Below the pieces are notes generated by a model. That model did not search any database and was not told the origin of the DNA. It saw nothing but the letters and a program-made list of their open reading frames with translations. The position numbers were made by a program, and so were the translations under genes. Below are positions 5,281 to 5,494 of a stretch of DNA of 5,494 nt, one piece after another; positions within the stretch are counted from its first letter, which is position 1; each line of letters starts with the position of its first letter. This DNA comes from Oscillibacter sp. GTDB lineage: Bacteria > Bacillota > Clostridia > Oscillospirales > Oscillospiraceae. Location: the NCBI GenBank assembly GCA_020025415.1, contig JAHHSB010000093.1, positions 1-5,494 on the forward strand, written 5' to 3'.

Positions 5281-5494
5281 ACATGCCAAGACGGGGGCAT
5301 CAGGTCGGACAGAAGGCCTGCGCCTTGGGCAATAATGCCCTTACTGGTCGTTCTTGATGGCGGCCTGCGGGACAGCTAGCTATACATAGCAATCTCTACC
5401 TCTTTGTCATTGTTTCAATTTAGAGTGTTAGACTTATCGGAATTCTTTTAACTGGTATGTCAAGGTTCCTTTTTCTCTTTTTGGAAAGCCTCCC
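5281..5494. other. Unassigned right-hand tail with clustered small inverted repeats
   Basis: No convincing coding region lies here; every frame is interrupted by stops. The first part is GC-rich and packed with short inverted repeats: ATGCC/GGCAT (5283-5287/5296-5300), AAGGC/GCCTT (5313-5317/5322-5326), GGGCA/TGCCC (5327-5331/5336-5340) and GCTAT/ATAGC (5379-5383/5386-5390). After about 5390 it turns AT-rich, with pyrimidine runs near 5464-5480. On the minus strand, AGAGGT (complement of 5398-5403) sits ten bases before an ATG (complement of 5385-5387) that stops after three codons. It could be a leader RNA, a repeated element or the decayed end of a gene from beyond the window. I do not recognise it with certainty. 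Confidence 0.4.

Noticed and set aside
4083..5300. 405-codon open frame on the minus strand opposite the FUSC-type gene
   Set aside because: The translation is rich in Gln, His, Arg and Gly with no domain or membrane pattern, has no ribosome site, runs through the bidirectional terminator, and is the antisense of a clearly coding membrane protein.
5283..5357. Short plus-strand open frame starting at ATG 5283
   Set aside because: It has no ribosome site, directly abuts a terminator, is only about 24 codons long and has no recognisable composition.
5315..5369. Two copies of GGCCTGCG (5315-5322 and 5362-5369) as possible attachment or target-site repeats
   Set aside because: Eight bases of GC-rich sequence 47 bases apart can easily be chance, and there is no integrase, transposase or element between them.

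Overview
The window is a compact, moderately GC-rich, all plus-strand stretch of a bacterial chromosome. Strong AGGAGG-type ribosome binding sites, sigma-A-like promoters, hairpin terminators and the protein families present suggest a Firmicute. The best guess is a gut Clostridia/Oscillospirales member (Flavonifractor or Pseudoflavonifractor type); this is inferred from composition and protein style, not from a marker gene.

There are five protein genes in four transcription units. (1) Positions 54-1411: a promoter, a roughly 100-nt leader, a 384-residue YkvI-like membrane protein of the APC/LeuT-fold type, and a hairpin terminator. (2) Positions 1476-2152: an extended -10 promoter and a half-size (about 187 residues) aromatic-acid-exporter/FUSC-type membrane protein, followed by a T-run. 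(3) Positions 2229-3562: another extended -10 promoter and a 396-residue fold-type I PLP-dependent aminotransferase with all catalytic residues, followed by a perfect 19-bp hairpin. (4) Positions 3647-5279: a near-consensus promoter with an embedded inverted repeat (a candidate operator), a 148-residue MarR-type regulator, an overlapping 356-residue FUSC-type membrane protein, and a perfect bidirectional terminator.

The clearest functional unit is the MarR-FUSC pair. It has the layout of an autoregulated, ligand-responsive efflux operon, with the two genes overlapping by 20 nt. The two FUSC-superfamily proteins share the signatures R-x-x-G and R-I-x-D-T-x-x-G-V at similar spacing although they differ twofold in length. 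An aminotransferase between two putative organic/aromatic-acid exporters, with an amino-acid-type transporter upstream, makes a role in amino-acid uptake, transamination and keto-acid or aryl-acid export conceivable, but each gene has its own promoter and the link is inference.

The last 210 bases (5281-5494) contain no convincing gene. They hold several small inverted repeats followed by an AT-richer tail that looks unlike the rest of the window. I see no tRNA, rRNA, CRISPR array, transposase or phage gene. Most of the window is ordinary chromosomal content; the operator candidate and the unexplained right-hand tail deserve the most attention.
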